From the NCBI GenBank assembly GCA_037074615.1, contig CM073562.1, positions 6,867,001 to 6,931,000 on the forward strand: a stretch of 64,000 nucleotides of DNA, written 5' to 3'. Below are positions 1 through 11,905 of this stretch, piece by piece. The notes beneath the pieces were generated by a model. It was given only the letters and a program-made list of their open reading frames with translations, was not told the origin of the DNA and did no database searches. A program made the position numbers and the translations under genes. Positions within the stretch are counted from its first letter, which is position 1; each line of letters begins with the position of its first letter. The DNA is from Leucaena leucocephala. Lineage: Eukaryota; Streptophyta; Magnoliopsida; Fabales; Fabaceae.

Positions 1-390
1 GATTAATTGACTTATGTTTTCAATTTTAGAGAGCAACAACTTTACATTAATTGAATGATCAATCGATTAATAGACACTCGTTAATCGATTGATTATTCAA
101 TTAATTGCCATTGATTGATTGATTAATCGATTAACCAATAAAAACTAAACGTAAAAACTAATTCATTAATTTACATTAATCGATTACATAATCAATTAAT
201 TCAGTAAATCATTAAAATAGTAGTATGTTTGATAATCGAAACATGTAATTAATCAATCTTCTATTAAAAATAATTTGTACAATAAAGTGAATTAGATGCT
301 ACTCTAACTAAATCAAGTATGAATTTGACATTTTAACATTATTGAAAACTTTTTGCCAATTGTCATCATCTAAACATACTTTTCAACATA
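1..390. repeat. AT-rich stretch with ATCGATTAAT-type motifs
   Basis: The first 330 bases contain many short near-palindromes built from ATTAATCGATTAAT. The same motif is dense in the LTRs of the copia-1 element (about 12830-13160), so this may be a diverged fragment of a related LTR. No coding potential is visible and no boundary could be defined. Confidence 0.35.
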
Positions 391-2112
391 GGGTTATGGC
401 AGAGTGGGGATACATGCCTACCATAGGCGAGATGTAGCCTGAGTTATATAAGCCTCAAGATAGGACTCGTGTATCGAAGGAGGTTGAAGAAGTTATTGTA
501 TGTATTTAATTTCTATAAGTTAGTATTTTTATAAATAATTAATATTTTTAATTTGTTTACTTTAGTATTTTTATAAATAATTAATATTTTTTAATTTGTT
601 TACTTTTTCCAATTGTTTTGATAGGTACAAAAAACTCAGATTGATACAGAGATGCTTGAGTCACAGGGGTCCGTGGATCCCACTACGTCACTCCTAGAGG
701 CTCGTGGCTGACTCAGTACCCCAGTAGTGTTATAATGGCGAATATACCAATGAGGAGGGTGAATTGGGCGATATTTGAAAATTTAAAACTTTTCAGAAAT
801 TAAATAAGTAAGAACAATTTCACAGAGTATAGCTGAAGGAAGAAGTTGGTACAATAGATTTATCCTTCTTCGTCTCAACCACTTGGCCTACGTTCAGTCC
901 TCAAATACCTCTGAGATTTTCAACTATATCTTCCAAGATTTCACAAGCTCTTGGATCCTAAGTACATTCATGTGAGAATTCCCTCTCGCTCCCCTTTACA
1001 ACCCTTAAGGATAATCACTACTTACGAGTCCCACACTTTTGAGCAACTTAGAATAAGAATGGAATTAATGAATCTCTCACACAGAGAAGATATGCTAAGT
1101 ACTGAAGTATAATAAATTCTCTCATAAAATTTCTCTGTTCACGCTAAGTGAAAACAAAGTGTAGCAGAGTATGAATACTGAACACTTAGAATAAGAATGA
1201 AAGTGTTGTAATTACTCTGCATAGGTTGTTGAGTGTCTTAACTCCAAAATTCAATTCACCATGTATTTGTAGCTTCAGCTATAAAGATATCTATTAGAGA
1301 TATTGAACATTGAGTAAAGAGGAGACAAAGCCAGTTTCTTCATCAGATTATCATTCCTATCGATAAATACTTCAATAAATATCTTTACAAATTTTACTGA
1401 GTCATTTTCAAATTTATCGAAGACTTCGTCAAATAACTCTTTGAAGAGAGATCATTTTTGGAAACAAAGACTCAAAGTTTTCTTCAAAGTATATTTATCG
1501 AATGTCTTACTGATAAGTAAACTTATCGAATATATCATCTAATATCCTTTAAAAATTAATCTTTTCACAAATTTCTTTTCCATTTATCGAAGGGCTTATT
1601 GAACATGTGTCTTATCAATAAATATTCTTTATCAGTTTTAAAATACATTTTGAAAATATTTGTTCAATTATAATCATTAAAATATTGGAGTTTAATAGGT
1701 AGGATCATGGGACTCAGTCTCGGTCCCACCCCAATGAGACTAAGAACATCTTTGAGTGCTTCCAGCCTGTCATGCTCTTAGTTCTAAGCTGCACAAGCCC
1801 AGACAATCATAGGACTCTGGGGCCAATGTGAAGTATATGTGGACGATCTTTGGGATAAGGTCAAAAGTGAGGTACAAGAGCATATATAGACCATTCACTC
1901 GCATATGTAGTTAGAGATGCAATCACATGTGGTGAGTGTGGTGCATTCTATTTAGCGCCAAGTGGACGCCTTCCTGAAAGCCGTATTGACACAAATTCTG
2001 GGTGTCACAACTCCTCTGATGGTGCCTGCTATTAGCATCCTACATTTGGTCATATCAATCCCACCACCCTCGCCTCCATCACCACCCCCATCGACTCCAC
2101 AGCAACCTATGA
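391..2112 (+). pseudogene. Remnant of a CACTA second protein (Ptta/En-Spm, TNP1-like)
   Basis: Broken plus-strand reading frames near 395-510, 625-712 and 1720-2112 resemble the C-terminal half of the second CACTA-encoded plant transposase (Ptta/En-Spm type). An acidic/polar stretch (TQIDTEMLESQGSVDP near 630-675) is followed, after an inserted LTR, by a segment containing QVDAFLKAVLTQ and a run of Pro/Ser-rich residues before the end (PPPSPPSPPPSTPQQP, ending about 2112). This layout is usual for the family tail. There are several in-frame stops. The match is by general layout only, so the family call is an inference. It lies directly upstream of the CACTA-type subterminal repeats and TNP2 gene, on the side where a TNP2-first element would not normally carry it. 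Confidence 0.35.
728..1697 (-). mobile_element. Antisense SIRE-like copia LTR (probable solo LTR)
   Basis: Starts with tgttataatgg and then gaggagggtgaattggg, the reverse complement of the Pro-like CAATTCACCC(N)CTC block found just before the 3' end of SIRE-type LTRs; the same block ends the copia-1 LTRs at about 5170 and 14270. The far end reads, in reverse, ATTAAACTCCAATATTTTAATGA, which resembles the start of such LTRs. Repeated TTATCGA motifs fill the middle. Flanking pentamers are agtag (723-727) and ggtag (1698-1702), only 4/5 identical, so the right boundary is uncertain. It splits the Ptta-like remnant. Confidence 0.4.
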
Positions 2113-2254
2113 TTTAAATTTATAAATGTTATTTTATTTAATTATTTCATAAATTATAGTTTATTTCTTTAGATTTAGTGTATTTCACAAGTTGTAGTTT
2201 AATTTCACAAATTTTACTTTAATTTAATTAATAAATTTTAATTTTCTTTCCTTT

Positions 2255-2600
2255 TGTAGTGGTGACAAACCACTACAAAGGTTGTTCTTTGATGTGAAAG
2301 TTTGTAGTGTTACTAACCACTGCAAACTTGCAAATTTCAAATTCAAAATTCCCTTCGTATCTGCCATCATGACATTTTATAGCGGTTACTAACCGCTACA
2401 AACTTTCAAATTTCAAATTAAAAAATTCCTCAATCCAGACATTTTTATAGTATTTTTAACTGTTGTAAATGCTCAAATTTCTCTCCATCACTATCACATT
2501 TTGTAGTAGTTACTAGCCACTGCAAAATTGCACAGAAGTAATTTTACCATTGTCTAACTTTGTACGGTTTATACAACTGCTATAAATTTTTTACCGTTAT
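2255..2600. repeat. CACTA subterminal repeats, left side
   Basis: Contains repeated, often palindromic units around GTAGCGGTTACTAACCGCTAC and their variants (for example 2258-2277, about 2310, about 2380-2400, about 2510), followed each time by AAACTTTCAAATTTC-like text. The same core occurs next to the right CACTA terminus at 28070-29088. Such arrays are where TNPA-type proteins bind in CACTA elements. A clean left terminal inverted repeat (cactacaaaaaa) was not found. Confidence 0.65.
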
Positions 2601-2699
2601 AACTCATCCTTATAAGGGATGAAACTTCGTTCAACTTCATAATAACTTTCAATAGAGCTTTTACTCTCACATGTTCTCCATATTACTACTATAACAATA

Positions 2700-4085
2700 A
2701 TGGATAAGACTTGGATCAATATGCTACATACGACCTTACTATATCTAGCTGGACTCAACTCTTTCTTGGATTTTGCATTCAATAATGTGTTGGTGAATGA
2801 TAAGATTCAATGTCTATACCTTATATGTAATTTCAACAAGTGGCATCCAAGAAATATTGTTAGGGACCATTTGATCGTCAAGCCTTCCCATGAAATTATG
2901 TCATTTACACTCTATATGGGGAACAATATGATATGATTACTGAGTCAACTCCAGTTATATCACAAAAATGGGAGTTTGAATCAACTAACCTAATATTGTA
3001 AATGATGCAGTGTGTGATACATTTGGCATTAATGAAGGGGACACTCTTGGTAAAGTACAGGGCCTTGAACTGAAGTTTGAGAGGAATGACACTGCTCAAA
3101 AATTTTTTTGAACTAATGAAGGAAGCTAACAAGCCTCTGTATCATATTAAATGCTTGTGCAGTATCACAAACAAGGCCATATCCATGATCTTGGGTTTGC
3201 TTAGAGATGCTTTCCCCCAAGCTGTATTCCTGCCATGTTTTTATGAAGAAAAAAAGATTATTATCAAATTTAGATTGAACTACAACAAGATTATTGCATG
3301 CCTAAATGACTGTATGTTGTATTAAGGAGAGGAATTAAATAGGGAGATTTGTAAGCATTATAAGCAATCTCAGTACAAGACAGTGCAGAAGGGGAAAAAG
3401 TAGAAGAAGAAACCTACAAAAACTATTTAGTATTATTTGCTATTTTTTTTGGTTAACAAATAATAGTTTGAATTGTTAGGTACTTCCTATTGAAGCCTCA
3501 ACTACAACTAATGTATATGTCATCAAAGATGGTAGAGCATATGAGGTGGCATGTTCTTGGGCATAATGTAGATGAGAAGCTACGTCATCCGCGGGATTCA
3601 GGCCTGGAAGGTGTCTCATCTTTTACTTGTGATCTAAGAAATGTCTATCTTGCTTTGGCAACCGATGGTTTTACCCTATTCGCTAACATGAGCACCACCT
3701 ATTATATATGGCCAGTTATGCTAATTTCATACAATCTCCCACCTTGGATATGCATGAAGAAGAGCTCATTTTTGCTTTCCATGATCATCCCTGGAAAGAA
3801 AGCATTGAGAAATGATATAGGCGTGTACCTATAGCCGTTAATATAAGAGTTGATAGAGCTATGAACAAATGGCGTCGAGATGTTTGACTCATATGAGAAG
3901 CATATAATCAATCTCCGTATAACGTTGATGTGGATGATAAGTGATTTTTCAGGTTTAGGAACTTTGTTCAGCTAGAACATGCATACTGGGTTGGCTTGTT
4001 CTGAGTAAAACTTCAATGCTATATCATGCTGCCTTTCACACAGTCGAAAGTAGTGTTTTCTAGATTCCAACCATAGATTTATATT
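2700..4085 (+). pseudogene. CACTA transposase TNP2, 5' portion (decayed)
   Basis: ATG at 2700 opens a transposase-associated domain: MDKTWINM, then FLDFAFNN, ICNFNKWHPRN and VRDHLIV match the N-terminal zinc-binding domain of TNP2-type CACTA transposases. Further pieces follow in shifted frames: LYHIKCLCSITNKAISMIL (about 3138-3200), NYNKIIACLNDCMLY (3275-3322), MYMSSKMVEHMRWH (3511-3552), LRHPRDS (3568-3600), LALATDGFTLFANMSTTYYIWPVMLI split over 3650-3726, and a final stretch including MFDSYEK and SHSRK up to an NHRF-like end at about 4075. These are in TNP2 order. Several frameshifts and stops make it inactive. The gene is interrupted at about 4086 by copia-1 and resumes at 14311. Confidence 0.9.
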
Positions 4086-5208
4086 GCTAAATCAATTCTT
4101 CCAGACACATTAATCGACTAGGCATTCGATTAACTTATAGTAATCGATTAACTTCAGGAATTTCATAAATTTGAAATATATCACTGTTTTAGACTACAAA
4201 TTGAGTTTCATATTTCATATAATTGATTTAAGTGCTAACAAGCCTATGTTTTTTATTATGCATCTTTTCAAATCCTTTGTAAAACTTTCCTTGCTAGAAT
4301 TACTTTATATATGCTTGAATAATCATATGAGTGTGATACTCTGTCCTCTATTTCATAGATTAACTGAACATTGATATAATTAATTGATTAGGTAATTGAT
4401 TAATATAACATATATTTTCTGAATAGCCATTTAAATTTGATTATGAACTTAATCTTTGATAACTAGTTATTTATTTATAGTTTATATACTCAATTAATGC
4501 TTTAAAGAATAACGGATCCTTTTGATTGAGTGCATTTAGAAAATGCTACGAATTCTAAATGACGAACGCTACTCCAGTGGAAACTTTCTACTTTCGGCAA
4601 AGCATTAAATACGTACCTATTTGTCAGCAAGCACCCATGCCTTCACTCCAATAGTTACAAATTTGAGTCTAACGGCTACAACCAAATTAAATGTTATTTA
4701 AGGACTAGCATTGAATGAATGAAGCAACCAACTAACTGAATCAACTTTTGAATTTATTACATTCTTGGTTTTCTTCATTCTCTGTGTAACCCAACATTTA
4801 TTAAACTTCAGTGTGTATCACCACATATACTCTTCAAGAGAGAGCGTCAAAACTTTTCTTTCATTATTTCTGTTAGATTAAGAGATCAATTCTCTTAAGG
4901 TAAGATTATAACCTTATGGGGAAGTAAGGGGAGTAATTGATGGAGTCAATTGTGGTACTAAAGGTGCTAATAGCCCCGTTAAAATCTTGGATAATAGTTG
5001 AAATATCAGAAGGCCTCTGAGGACTAGAAGTAGGATAAGAGTTTGGTCCAAATTAGTATAAACTATTTTGTGTTCCCTCGATGAAATCTCTCTAAACTTT
5101 ACTCTATTTCATCAATCATATTCTTAGTCTCTGTTTAGTTTAAATTTCATTAAATTTTCTAAAACAGCCAATTCACCCACCCTTGGGTGTATCTGCCTAA
5201 AACTAACA
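4086..5208 (+). repeat. Copia-1 5' LTR (truncated)
   Basis: Matches 13197-14309 along its length, starting at CTAAATCAATTNTTCCAGAC and ending in aactaaca. The portion equivalent to 12567-13196 is missing. The LTR pair differs at many positions (small indels and substitutions), which indicates an old insertion. Confidence 0.9.
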
Positions 5209-5210
5209 TT

Positions 5211-5222
5211 TAGTATCAGAGC
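5211..5222 (+). other. Copia-1 primer-binding site
   Basis: tagtatcagagc lies two bases after the 5' LTR end. It is one mismatch from TGGTATCAGAGC, the initiator tRNA-Met site used by most plant copia elements. Confidence 0.8.
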
Positions 5223-5279
5223 AAGTCTATTGGAAAAGATCTAATAATCTCAAGAGAGATCCTAAATCTATAGTAGGAT

Positions 5280-8200
5280 TTAGAGACACTATTACCAGAA
5301 GGAAGCTGCTCTAAAACAAAACCTTCAGGCTTCAATGGAGAGAATTTCATATTATGGTGAGGATGAAGACATTTCTCAAATCCTCTGAGTATGGACTTTG
5401 GGATAAGATAGAAGAAATAAACTATATTCTAACCAAAATTGATGACAGAGCTAAAATTCTAAAGCACTGAAGTAAATTCAATGATGATGACAAAAAAATG
5501 ATACTCCTCAAGGACAAGGAAATCAATATCATAACATGTACCTTTAGTTAGAAGGAGTACTTTCAAGTATCCAGTCTAAAAATGCCCAAGGAATTGTGAG
5601 AAGCACTCAAAGTATCCCACGAAGAAACCTCTCGAGTGAAGAAAGCAGAGTCAATACACTCAAAATAGAGTTTGAGCTTTTTAGAATGGTTGATGGGGAA
5701 AGAATTTGGGATATGGAAGTAAGGTTTCAACATCTTATCAATCATCTGACAATACTTAGGCAATCATATGGCCCAAGATATCAAGTACGTAAGATTCTTG
5801 ATGGTCTTATGAAAGAATGGAACCAAAGGTAACTATAATTAAGAAAGTTAAATGAGAGAATCTATAAAGTTTGTAACTGCTCTATTTGGAAGTCTAGTTA
5901 AATATGAGAGCTAATAGAACTATAAGAAAGACATTAAAGAAAAAGAAAAGAGGTGAAAAGGGATTGCTCTTAAAGATGAAGACATAGACATTGATGAAAA
6001 ACTAGAAGATGATGATATATGTCTCATAGTATGGAGATTCAAAAAATTCTACCAAAATCAAGCAATAAGAAGATTCCAACCATAAGGGGTATCTTTATCA
6101 AAAGAGCAAAGAGATCATATCATCTATTACGAGTGTAAAAAGTCAGTCACTTCAAGGCCGAATGTCCTCCATTTTCTAAGAAAGACAAAGAAAAGAAGAA
6201 AGAAAAGTTCCAAAAGAGGAAAGCGTTCATCTCCTCAATCTGGGGAGAAAGTTCATCAAAAAATAGAGATAGTGACGATGAAGAAAAAGTAAACATTTGT
6301 TTAGTCATTCAAGAAGAACAAGAGACAAAGATAGAGGATATAATAAATGCCGAACCCACATATGATGAATTATTTTATGAATATAATGAATTATACTCTG
6401 AATTCATTAAGTTAGCAAAAGAGTTACTAAACTCTAAAAAGAAAATTTGGAGTTTAAAAAAGATAAATACATCACTTAAGACTATATCAAAATGTACTAA
6501 CTGTGAAGGATTTGAAAAGAAAAATAGAGAGTTAACCAAAACTCTTAAAAAAAATTATTAAAAGTAGTGAAATGCTTAATATCTTACTTGAGAATCAGAG
6601 ATGTGTCTTTGATAAATTTGGAATAGGATATTACCTTAACCTGGATAAACAGAAAGGAAAGAAAAAATTAGGAAACAAATCATATATATACTATTTTAGA
6701 CATATTGTGTATACTTTAAATATATTTGGTAAATGTTCATATTGCAATTATAAGGGTTATTGGGTACCTAAAGGCACTTATATACCTAAGGTAATCCAAA
6801 CTAACATAAAAGGACCTTAGAAAGTTTGGGTACCTAAAGTTAAATAATTTTGTTTTAGGTTTACCTTAAAGCATCCAAGAACAACAAATGGTACATTGAC
6901 AATGGATGTTCCAAACATATGACCGGAGATGTAGAAAAATTCCTCAAGCTTTATCATAATGAATGAGGCAAAGTAAGCTTTAGAGGAAACTAATCTGAAA
7001 AGATTGCTGGAATTGGAGAAGTGGGAAGCAAATAAGGAATGTAAGTGGAAGATGTGTACTATATGGAAGGATTATGTCACAACCTCTTTAGTATGGTTCA
7101 AACTATGGACAAAGACAATTGGATTATATTTTACTCAGAAGAATGTGTAATAGTAAGCAAGAAAGACCTCCCAATCAATAAAGAAAGCTTAAAGGAAAAA
7201 CTTCATGCTCCAAGGGACAGTAAATGTTCTACTATCTCTATTAATTCTAATTCACTTGAAAATTGTGGTCTTAGCTATTCATAAGAAAGTTGGTTATGGC
7301 ATAAGAGATTAGTTCATGTGAACATGCATTAGCTTTCAAAATTGATTAAACGGGATTTAGTAATTGATCTACCTGAGGTTAAATCTAAAATTGATATTAT
7401 CTGTGATGCTTGTAAAAGAGGGAAATAAGTAAAGTCCTCCTTTAAATCAAAGAATGAAGTTTCAACTGAAAGACCACTCCAATTACTTCATATGGATTTA
7501 GTTGGTCTATCAAGAGTCAAAAGTTTCAAGGGAAACCTATATGCTTTGGCTATAGTTAATGACTATTCAAGATTTACTTAGACTTTATATCTTCCCTCTA
7601 AAAATGAAAATTTTAATGTATTTGTTGTGTTTGCTAAGAAAGTGCAAAATGATAAAACTATATCTATTATGTCTATCAGGATAGATCATAGAGGAGAATT
7701 TGAAAACAGTAATTTTGCTTAATACTGTGACAACTATGGAATTGATCACAACTTCTTTACACTAGGAACCCCATAACAAAGTAAAATTGTTGAAAGACAG
7801 AACAAAGTTCTCATAGAAATGGCTAGAGCAATGCTCAATAACAAAGGTGTCTCACAAGTCTTCTAGGTAGAGGCTATGAACACATCATGTTATTTCTGTA
7901 ATCGAGCCTATATTAGACCAATACTCACAAGACACCATATGAGCTCTATAAAGGACACAAACCTAATCTCATGCATCTAAGGATCTTCACGAACAAATTC
8001 TTCATTCATAACAACAACAAAGAAAATTTGGATAAATTCGATCCTAAATCTAATGAGGGTATTTTTCTTGATTATTCTAATCATAGTAAAGCATACGAAC
8101 TTTTTAACAAAAAAATATTTACAATAGAAGAGTCTGTGCATGTAGTATTTTCTAAAACATAACCAATTTTAAAGCCTCTAGATGATAAAGATGAGATAAT

Positions 8201-9085
8201 ACAGGGTTTTAAAACACTAAAATTAAACAAGCAACCCATAGTTGATCAATCGAATAGTTAACCTAATGAGTGTAAAAAAGATCAACCTAGAGCATGAAAA
8301 CATAATAGAAATCATCCTTTACATCTGGTTATTGGTGAAGTCAATGAAGTAGTAAAATCCCAAAAACAAGTGTTTAATAAAGTGTATTACTCTACATTTA
8401 TTTCTAACATTAAACCCACCAACATAGCTAAAGCACTGTCAGATGAGTTCTAGATAGTTGCAATGCAGGAAGATTAAATCAATTTGAACAAAATCAAGTT
8501 TTAGAATTGGTACCTAGACCCAATAATTATCCAGTCATTAAAACTAAATGGGTATTCAAGAATAAACTTGATGAATATGCTATAATCATTAGAAATAAGG
8601 CTAGATTAGTAGCAAAAGGCTATAATCAAGAAGAAGGTATAGATTATGAGGAAACCTATGCTCCAGTGGCTAGATTGGAAGTTATACGAGTACTCTTAGG
8701 CTTTACTTTTATTAAAGATTTTAAGCTTTATCAAATGGATGTCAAAAGTATTTTTCTTAATGGTTTTATAATGGAAGAAGTGTATGTAGAACAACATCCT
8801 AGTTTTGAAGATTATCGGTTTCCAAATCATGTGTATAAAATTAAGTATTATATAGGTTAAAACAAGCTCCTAGAGCTTGATATGATCTTATCAGCAAGTT
8901 CCTGATAGAAAAAGGCTTTGAAAAAGGAAAGGTAGATAATAAACTATTTATCAAAAGAAACAAATATGATCTTTTACTAGTTGAAATTTATGTTGATGAT
9001 ATTATCTTCAGTGCTACTAATGAAGATCTTTGTCAATATTTTGCCAAGATAATGTAGGGAGAATTTGAGATGTCTATGATGGGAG
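5280..9085 (+). pseudogene. Copia-1 gag-pol, first part (gag, protease, integrase, start of RT)
   Basis: Gag is recognisable at about 5335-5900, with ESRVNTLKIEFELFRM (5641-5688) and HLINHLTILRQ (about 5731-5766). A damaged CCHC knuckle lies near 6130 (YYECKKS, then a frameshift). The protease block is at about 6890 (WYIDNGCSKHMTGD, with N where Ser or Thr is usual). GAG-pre-integrase follows near 7290 (WLWHKRLVHVNM) and the integrase core at 7440-7960 (LLHMDLVGLSRVKSFKG, ALAIVNDYSRF, DHRGEFEN, then VERQNKVLIEMARAML). RT starts at about 8500 with KTKWVFKNKLDE, RLVAKGYNQEEGIDY and ETYAPVARLE; LYQMDVKSIFLNG and YVDDIIFSATNE (8991-9026) follow. Stops and frameshifts are frequent. The reading is cut after EFEMSMMG by an inserted LTR and continues at 11054. 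Confidence 0.9.
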
Positions 9086-11048
9086 TGTAAGGAATTGAAA
9101 GACACGCAGCGGAAATTATCTTAAAAATTTTTCATTCCTTGCCAGGATCTACCGTATGTGTTTAAGTCAAGTGGGAAGAAGCATTACCCTCAGTGTGTCT
9201 CAGCGACTTCCACAGCTTTCGGTCACGACGTTCACAGCTTCTCTCTGCGCCTCGTGCTCCCTTTCTGATCACAAGAAGTCGACGACTCAGGTCGGCTTCC
9301 TCTACTGGTATCCACACGAACAGCTTTTCAACCATGAACGACGTGCTAGCGTCTCTTGTCCCTCCAGGGCTTTCTCAAGAGTTCATCCTCTCCGTCTCTA
9401 TTTCAGCAGTTTCTTATCTGCAAACCTTTTGCAGAGTCCCCTTCGGCCTTTCTGTGTTCTATGTGTGTGTCTCTTCAAAAACGTAGCTCCTAATATTAGA
9501 TATATAGGATGCTCAGCGTTTTCCCTAACCGAAAAAAGATTTTAGGAGTTAATCTTATATTAATTCTGAAAATAATACAATATCATATATTGTATAATTT
9601 TATAAGAAACTAATTAAATAAATAATATTAAATCCGTCCCACAGATTTAATTACCTATTTATTTAACTTTAGATAAAGATGAGACTAAACTATATTTGAT
9701 TTATTCTCATAAAATAAATTTGAGATATCCTATCAATTTGAATTTCAAATTTCAAACGTGATAGAGATTTAATTTATCCTTATAAATTAAATCTTATAAA
9801 TATCTCTTATATGAGATATCCTATCAATTTGAATTTCAAATTTCAAACGTGATAGAGATTTAATTTATCCTTATAAATTAAATCTTATAAATATCTCTTA
9901 TATGAGATATCCTATCAATTTGAATTTCGAATTTCAAACGTGCTAGAGATTTAATTTATCCTTATAAATTAAATCTTATAAATATCTCTTATATGAGATA
10001 TCCTATCAATTTGAATTTCGAATTCAAACGTGATAGGGATTTAATTTATCCTTATAAATTAAATCTCATATATCTCATATATATAATATATATATGTACA
10101 AATTTATATATATATGAATATAAATATAAATAAATATATATACATTCACCTGGATCTTTCATTGAATCTGGACATGTCTTAGATTCAATGAATCTGGACA
10201 TCATAGCTCGTGTTGGGCTATTTTGTGTGCGACCCTGTAGGCCCATATGAAGTTGGCAGTGGGCCATTTGCTATACTAGCCCACAAGTCGCAAGCGGTCT
10301 CTAGCAAGACATAACGACTACCCAAATCATATGAGGATCGATAAACGATGTAACCTTTTATACAACCATATCATGTCCCTTCTATCACACGATATTTTGG
10401 TCATGGATGAGGCATGGATAATGTCATCCTCCTATTCCCGACCGTTACTTTCTCGATCCCTGAGTAGTCTGACTATAGAAATGGAACTACCTTTCCATTA
10501 CAGTATGGCCATACATTTCTCAGACTCACTCATCGAGGGGCCCAGTAATATCTCTCCACAAATGTGAGGGACAAATTCCATCTTGACCATTCACATTCCT
10601 CCGCATGAAAAACCACTAAGCCCGAACATAGTCTTTATGATCACTCGGTCAAAAGTGACTTTTGACTAGGTCAAAGCTGAGCTTTTTGTCATGTAGGAAT
10701 CCATGATGATCTCAGGTCAAAGGGCATGTTGACATGGTTTGTATATGAGAGAAGCTTATGACGTTACCCATGCAGTTCTCTCATAGCGGGTCGGTCCAAC
10801 ACCCTGTACTCTTACATGTGCTTATGACTTTGATTTATATCTCTATACATCTTCAAAGTCATACTGGTCTTATTTCATCTGTGCTCCCACATAGATGATC
10901 GACCAGGGACATTTAGGATAATATCATGAATTATCCAAGGATGGTCATTATAGTAAACATGCAAATAATATGATAACTCAATTAATAAATTCATAAATCA
11001 ATAATGTTCATAAGACAATGATTGGCCCCTAGGGCACGATTTCCAACA
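9086..11048 (-). mobile_element. Antisense solo LTR of the copia-2 (Angela/BARE-like) family
   Basis: The 1963-base segment is the reverse complement of the copia-2 LTR: it begins tgtaaggaattgaaag and ends gcacgatttccaaca, against TGTTRGAAATCGTGC...CAATTCCTTACA in copia-2. It is flanked by a perfect 5-bp duplication, gggag (9081-9085 and 11049-11053), with no internal region, so it is a solo LTR left by LTR-LTR recombination. Its removal rejoins the copia-1 RT frame (…MMGE / HNFFLGLQIKQ). It is about 300 bases longer than the copia-2 LTRs, mainly because of an internal tandem array. Confidence 0.93.
9722..10078 (+). repeat. 91-bp tandem repeat, about four copies, inside the solo LTR
   Basis: Units start at 9722, 9813, 9904 and 9995, exactly 91 bases apart, each opening with gagatatcctatcaatttg; the last is slightly shorter and diverges near 10078. 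Adjacent units differ by only a few substitutions. The two copia-2 LTRs carry about one partial unit at the equivalent place (about 16975-17060 and 27065-27130), so the array expanded in this copy or its sub-family. Confidence 0.92.
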
Positions 11049-11905
11049 GGGAGAACATAATTTCTTTCTTGGACTTCAAATCAAACAACGAATGAACAAC
11101 ATCTTCATCTCTTAAACAGAATTTGAAAGAGCTATTGAAGAAGTTTGAATTGGATCAAGCTAAAAGTGTATCAACTCTGATGAACACAAATGTTGTGCTG
11201 GATAAAGATGATGAAGGGCAAGAATTCAACATTACAAAATATCGAGGAATGATTGGGTCCCTTTTATATCTCACTGCAAGCAGACCAGACATGCAATTTA
11301 GTATGGGGTGTGTGTAAGGTATCAAGTTGCTCTAAAAAAAATTCCAAGTCTAAGCTGTAAAAAGAATATTCAAATATCTAGTGAGAACCATTGAACTTGG
11401 TATATGGTTTCCCAAGGGAGGAGTATAATACTTGGTAGCATACTCATACTCTGACCATAGAGGATACAAAACTGATAGTAAAAATACCAGTGGATAATGT
11501 GAGTTCATTATTGACTGTCTTGTATTGTGGTTCAGCAAGAATTAATACACAGTGGCCATTTCATTAATAGAAGCTAAGTATGTAGTGGTTGATAATTCTT
11601 GTGCACAAGTACTATAGCTCAAATAATAACTTCAAGATCTAGGAATACAGTTGAACGAGACTCCAATTCTTTGTGACAATACAAGCACAATTAGTCTATC
11701 AAAGAATCCTGCGCTTCATTCCTGAACAAAGCACATTGATATCAAACACCACTTTATAAGAGACCACGTGCAAAAGAAAGATATAAAAGTTGAATTCATC
11801 CCAACTCATCTTCAACTAGTATATATTTTTACCAATCCACGTGCTTAATATCAATTCAACTACATCAGGAGAGAATTGGGAATGGTAAATCCCAATGAAG
11901 TGTAA
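11049..11905 (+). pseudogene. Copia-1 pol, second part (end of RT and RNase H)
   Basis: Resumes with HNFFLGLQIKQ (about 11055), then FERAIEEV and LKKFELDQAKSVSTLM (from 11132). KYRGMIGSLLYLTASRPDM (about 11240-11300) is the copia RT/RNase H linker. RNase H blocks follow in other frames: CDNTSTISLSKNPALHS (about 11672-11722), TKHIDIKHHFIRDHV (about 11728-11772) and VEFIPTHLQL. Several stops and frameshifts are present. The last readable part ends near 11905, leaving a spacer of about 650 bases before the polypurine tract, as SIRE-type elements often have. Confidence 0.88.

Noticed and set aside
1..350. A CRISPR-like or satellite array from repeated ATCGATTAAT motifs
   Set aside because: Spacing is irregular and there are no unit-spacer patterns; the host is a plant and the motif also fills an LTR.
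2271..2290. cactacaaagg as the left CACTA terminus
   Set aside because: It is part of a palindromic subterminal unit (gtagtggt...accactac), diverges from the right terminus after nine bases, and gives no matching 3-bp duplication.
9156..9545. Open frames of up to 129 codons in the solo LTR
   Set aside because: They lie in the GC-richer end of an antisense LTR, and equivalent LTR text at 17400-17670 is non-coding; chance frames.
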